Shown here piece after piece: positions 6,466 through 7,570 of a DNA stretch of 7,570 nt. The stretch lies in assembly GCA_016929465.1 (NCBI GenBank), contig JAFGIT010000118.1, positions 1 through 7,570 of the forward strand. The letters run 5' to 3'. The notes below the pieces were generated by a model. That model did no database searches. It had not been told where the DNA came from and saw only the letters and a list, made by a program, of their open reading frames with translations. A program made the translations under genes and the position numbers. This DNA comes from JAFGIT01 sp016929465 [NCBI: Candidatus Coatesbacteria bacterium]. GTDB lineage: Bacteria; B130-G9. The stretch's first letter is position 1. Each line of letters starts with the position of its first letter.

Positions 6466-6480
6466 GGAGGCTCTAGGCGT

Positions 6481-6586
6481 GACGTTCGACATCGCTACTA
6501 GCCTCGCCTTGCCTGAGTTCTTCGTCCGGGCGCTGGCCGGAGCGGGCTGACGGCCTGGGCATCACCACCGCGCGGCGGAGGCATCC
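6481..6586. repeat. 106-bp direct repeat, copy 1
   Basis: It aligns without gaps to 7228-7333, with about 16 mismatches by hand count (85% identity). The first 50 bases are the best conserved, with two differences. It sits between the methyltransferase remnant and the end of the DUF2283 gene. On the minus strand its first codons would read DASAARW-stop, parallel to the DVFAVQR-stop end of the SUMF1 cassette at copy 2. Confidence 0.75.
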
Positions 6587-6599
6587 ATATCCCGTGCCG

Positions 6600-6830
6600 C
6601 TAAACTGCCGCTATCTCTTCGACCGCGAGGTTCTCAAACTGCATCAGTGGCTGATGCCCAGCGAACTTCAAGTGCTCGTGGGCAGAGAGTATCTCCATAC
6701 CCACAACGCCGCCCTTTGGATCGCAGTCAATCGCCACGTCCTCGCTGAGCCTCAGAGTCGTAACCTCATGCTTACCATCCACGAATTGGAGGTAGAGCGC
6801 ATCAACCTTGGGGTCATAGCTTATTTTCAT
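6600..6830 (-). CDS. DUF2283 family protein
   Basis: This 76-residue protein begins MKISYDPKVDALYLQFVDGK and continues with AIDCDPKGGVVGMEILSA, the two hallmark strands of DUF2283 (usual form M-K-x-x-YDP-x-xDALYI... and D-x-x-G-x-V-x-GIEIL). The first ATG (6836) is only 0-1 bases from the purine-rich GAGAGGG. The second ATG (6830) lies 6 bases from it and gives the usual family start, so it is preferred. The likely ribosome-binding site overlaps the stop codon of the DUF4258 gene upstream, showing an operon with probable translational coupling. DUF2283 proteins often follow DUF4258 proteins in toxin-antitoxin-like pairs; here it would be the second partner. The C-terminal 20 residues are less conserved. 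The biochemical function of the family is unknown. Confidence 0.82.
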   Translation of the reverse strand: MKISYDPKVDALYLQFVDGKHEVTTLRLSEDVAIDCDPKGGVVGMEILSAHEHLKFAGHQPLMQFENLAVEEIAAV

Positions 6831-6841
6831 CGGCATCCCTC

Positions 6842-7102
6842 TCAGAAATAGAAAGCATAGACTGTCACAACGATTATCTCTCCCTGCTCCTCGACCGCGA
6901 TGGGAACCACTTGCTTAACTGCATACCACTTCCCACCCCAGTAGTTGTCGAAGGCGAAGCTTCGTCTGAAGCAGAGGCGGTCCTTCTTCGCGGGCATTCT
7001 CTCGCCGTTTCGTATCGCCTCCAGCGCCTCGCTCTCAGTCACGCCCCGCTGCTCCATCTTCGATAGCGCATGGTCGGAGAAAACAATCCTCTGCTCTGTC
7101 AT
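6842..7102 (-). CDS. DUF4258 family protein
   Basis: This 86-residue protein contains the DUF4258 pattern: FSDHALSKMEQRGVTESEALEAI (residues 8-30), KKDRLCFRRSF, a KWYAVKQVVP strand and a final IIVVTVYAF strand. The conserved His11 and Arg19 in 'HAxxRxxxRG' are partly kept: the first Arg is Lys15 here. DUF4258 resembles RelE/BrnT-like small folds and is often annotated as a toxin-like partner; no activity can be assigned from sequence alone. An AGG precedes the ATG by 5 bases. The DUF2283 gene follows within 15 bases on the same strand. The gene pair sits between the two 106-bp repeats, and the upstream 200 bases lead into the SUMF1 cassette. Confidence 0.82.
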   Translation of the reverse strand: MTEQRIVFSDHALSKMEQRGVTESEALEAIRNGERMPAKKDRLCFRRSFAFDNYWGGKWYAVKQVVPIAVEEQGEIIVVTVYAFYF

Positions 7103-7227
7103 AACCGCCTAATGACACTCTAGTATGTTTGTATTGTGCAAACCCTTTCGGAAAAATATCTCCAAGAGAAGCATATCAAGATTGCGTCGAGCTGTCCAAC
7201 GCCCTGTCGCGGTGATCGCCGCGGCGG

Positions 7228-7333
7228 GACGTTCGACATCGCTACTAGCCCCGCCTCGCCTGAGTTCTTCGTCCGGGCTAATGCCGGAGCGGGATAACGG
7301 CCGGGTCATCACCGCTGCACTGCGAAGACATCC
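7228..7333. repeat. 106-bp direct repeat, copy 2
   Basis: This partner of 6481-6586 lies in the same orientation. On the minus strand it begins within the last codons of the SUMF1 cassette (7309-7509) and continues as its 3' flank. The two copies bracket the DUF4258-DUF2283 pair. Confidence 0.75.
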
Positions 7334-7509
7334 GTAAACGCCGCCGTCTGGCCATGCGATGAGCTGCAAAGACGAAAACCGTTGTTGTTGTTCCGGTTCC
7401 TCGGGTTGTTCCTTTTGCGGTTTGCCGACCGGCAGTTCTGGGCGTTGTTGTTCCAGCTGCCGCCGCGTATGACCCTGCCTTCGCCTTTCGGAACTTCTAT
7501 GGCGCCGCA
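7309..7509 (-). repeat. Candidate DGR template repeat: Asn-rich SUMF1 C-terminal cassette without a gene
   Basis: On the minus strand, 66 codons read from just after an in-frame TAA (7510-7512) to a TGA (7309-7311). They encode only the last part of a SUMF1/FGE C-type-lectin fold: GRVIRGGSWNNN, then NCRSANR, then NNPRNRNNNNGFRLC, then SSSHGQTAAFTDVFAVQR. All twelve asparagines in the core 7369-7467 use AAC and none AAT. In DGRs the template repeat carries AAY codons at positions to be varied, because adenine mutagenesis of AAY reaches many residues and never a stop. A truncated, stop-preceded, AAC-rich end of the classic DGR target fold is what a template repeat looks like. Alternatives are a pseudogene tail or a duplicated 3' end of a SUMF1 gene. 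No reverse transcriptase is visible in the window. The overlapping long frame 7109-7510 is a shadow. Confidence 0.5.
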
Positions 7510-7570
7510 TTAAAATACGACGCCCCGTATGTTGCGCACCTCATCACCCGGCTTTAGGCGGGGGGCCGAC
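7510..7570 (-). CDS. Possible 3' end of an unidentified gene, cut by the window edge
   Basis: In the same frame as the SUMF1 cassette, the minus strand reads 19 codons from the edge (RLKPGDEVRNIRGVVF at the end) to TAA 7510-7512. I do not recognise it. Other minus frames stop at other points within this stretch, so which frame is used cannot be decided. If a DGR is present, a reverse transcriptase or Avd gene could end here. Confidence 0.2.
   Translation of the reverse strand, partial: SAPRLKPGDEVRNIRGVVF

Noticed and set aside
6430-6550. Plus-strand reading ending VTFDIATS...FFVRALAGAG-stop, with a similar reading in repeat copy 2
   Set aside because: The two copies differ mostly at second codon positions, there is no start or ribosome-binding site, and the minus strand carries the methyltransferase match.
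7109-7510. 133-residue minus-strand open frame rich in Arg, Gln and Glu
   Set aside because: It is the frame shifted from the SUMF1 cassette; its QQQ/EEPEQQQ stretch is AAC repeats read out of frame, and it runs on through the 106-bp repeat.

Overview
The window looks like accessory DNA from an uncultured bacterium with a Gram-negative-style or deep-branching (PVC or candidate-phylum) genome. That reading rests on a gingipain-like peptidase C25 end, secreted SUMF1-type proteins, and long intergenic stretches full of GC-rich hairpins and GTCCA-type short repeats. The taxonomic call is a weak inference; no marker gene is present.

Layout, left to right. (1) 1-546 (+): the C-terminal end of a C25-type cysteine peptidase with a trailing beta-rich domain, ending at a hairpin terminator. 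(2) 743-5368 (-): three genes on one strand. A secreted SUMF1/FGE-sulfatase-fold protein (5368 to 4142) is followed by two tandem paralogous CPBP-family (CAAX protease/Abi) intramembrane proteases (3995 to 2388 and 2332 to 743). Each protease carries a conserved N-terminal motif and a roughly 250-residue extracytoplasmic domain. (3) 5369-5858: a gene-free stretch with at least four hairpins and two short direct repeats. (4) 5859-6338 (+): an AbiEii/MNT-like nucleotidyltransferase. (5) 6340-7570, mostly (-): a methyltransferase remnant, a DUF4258-DUF2283 gene pair lying between two copies of a 106-bp direct repeat, and then an asparagine-rich SUMF1 C-terminal cassette.

The most interesting signal is at the right end. 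Minus strand 7309-7509 encodes only the last 66 residues of a SUMF1/C-type-lectin-fold protein, preceded immediately by an in-frame stop. It carries twelve AAC codons exactly where diversity-generating retroelements (DGRs) place their mutable adenines. This is what a DGR template repeat (TR) looks like. No reverse transcriptase or Avd is inside the window, so the system, if real, continues past base 7570. The intact SUMF1 protein at 4142-5368 ends in a segment that aligns without gaps to this cassette and differs mainly at its adenines. It also differs at many non-adenine sites, so it is a relative and not a direct recent product of this template.

Three start codons were moved from the longest open frame using Shine-Dalgarno position: the SUMF1 protein to ATG 5368, the upstream CPBP protease to TTG 3995 (also supported by alignment to its paralogue), and the nucleotidyltransferase to ATG 5859. 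The DUF2283 protein was moved to its second ATG, 6830.
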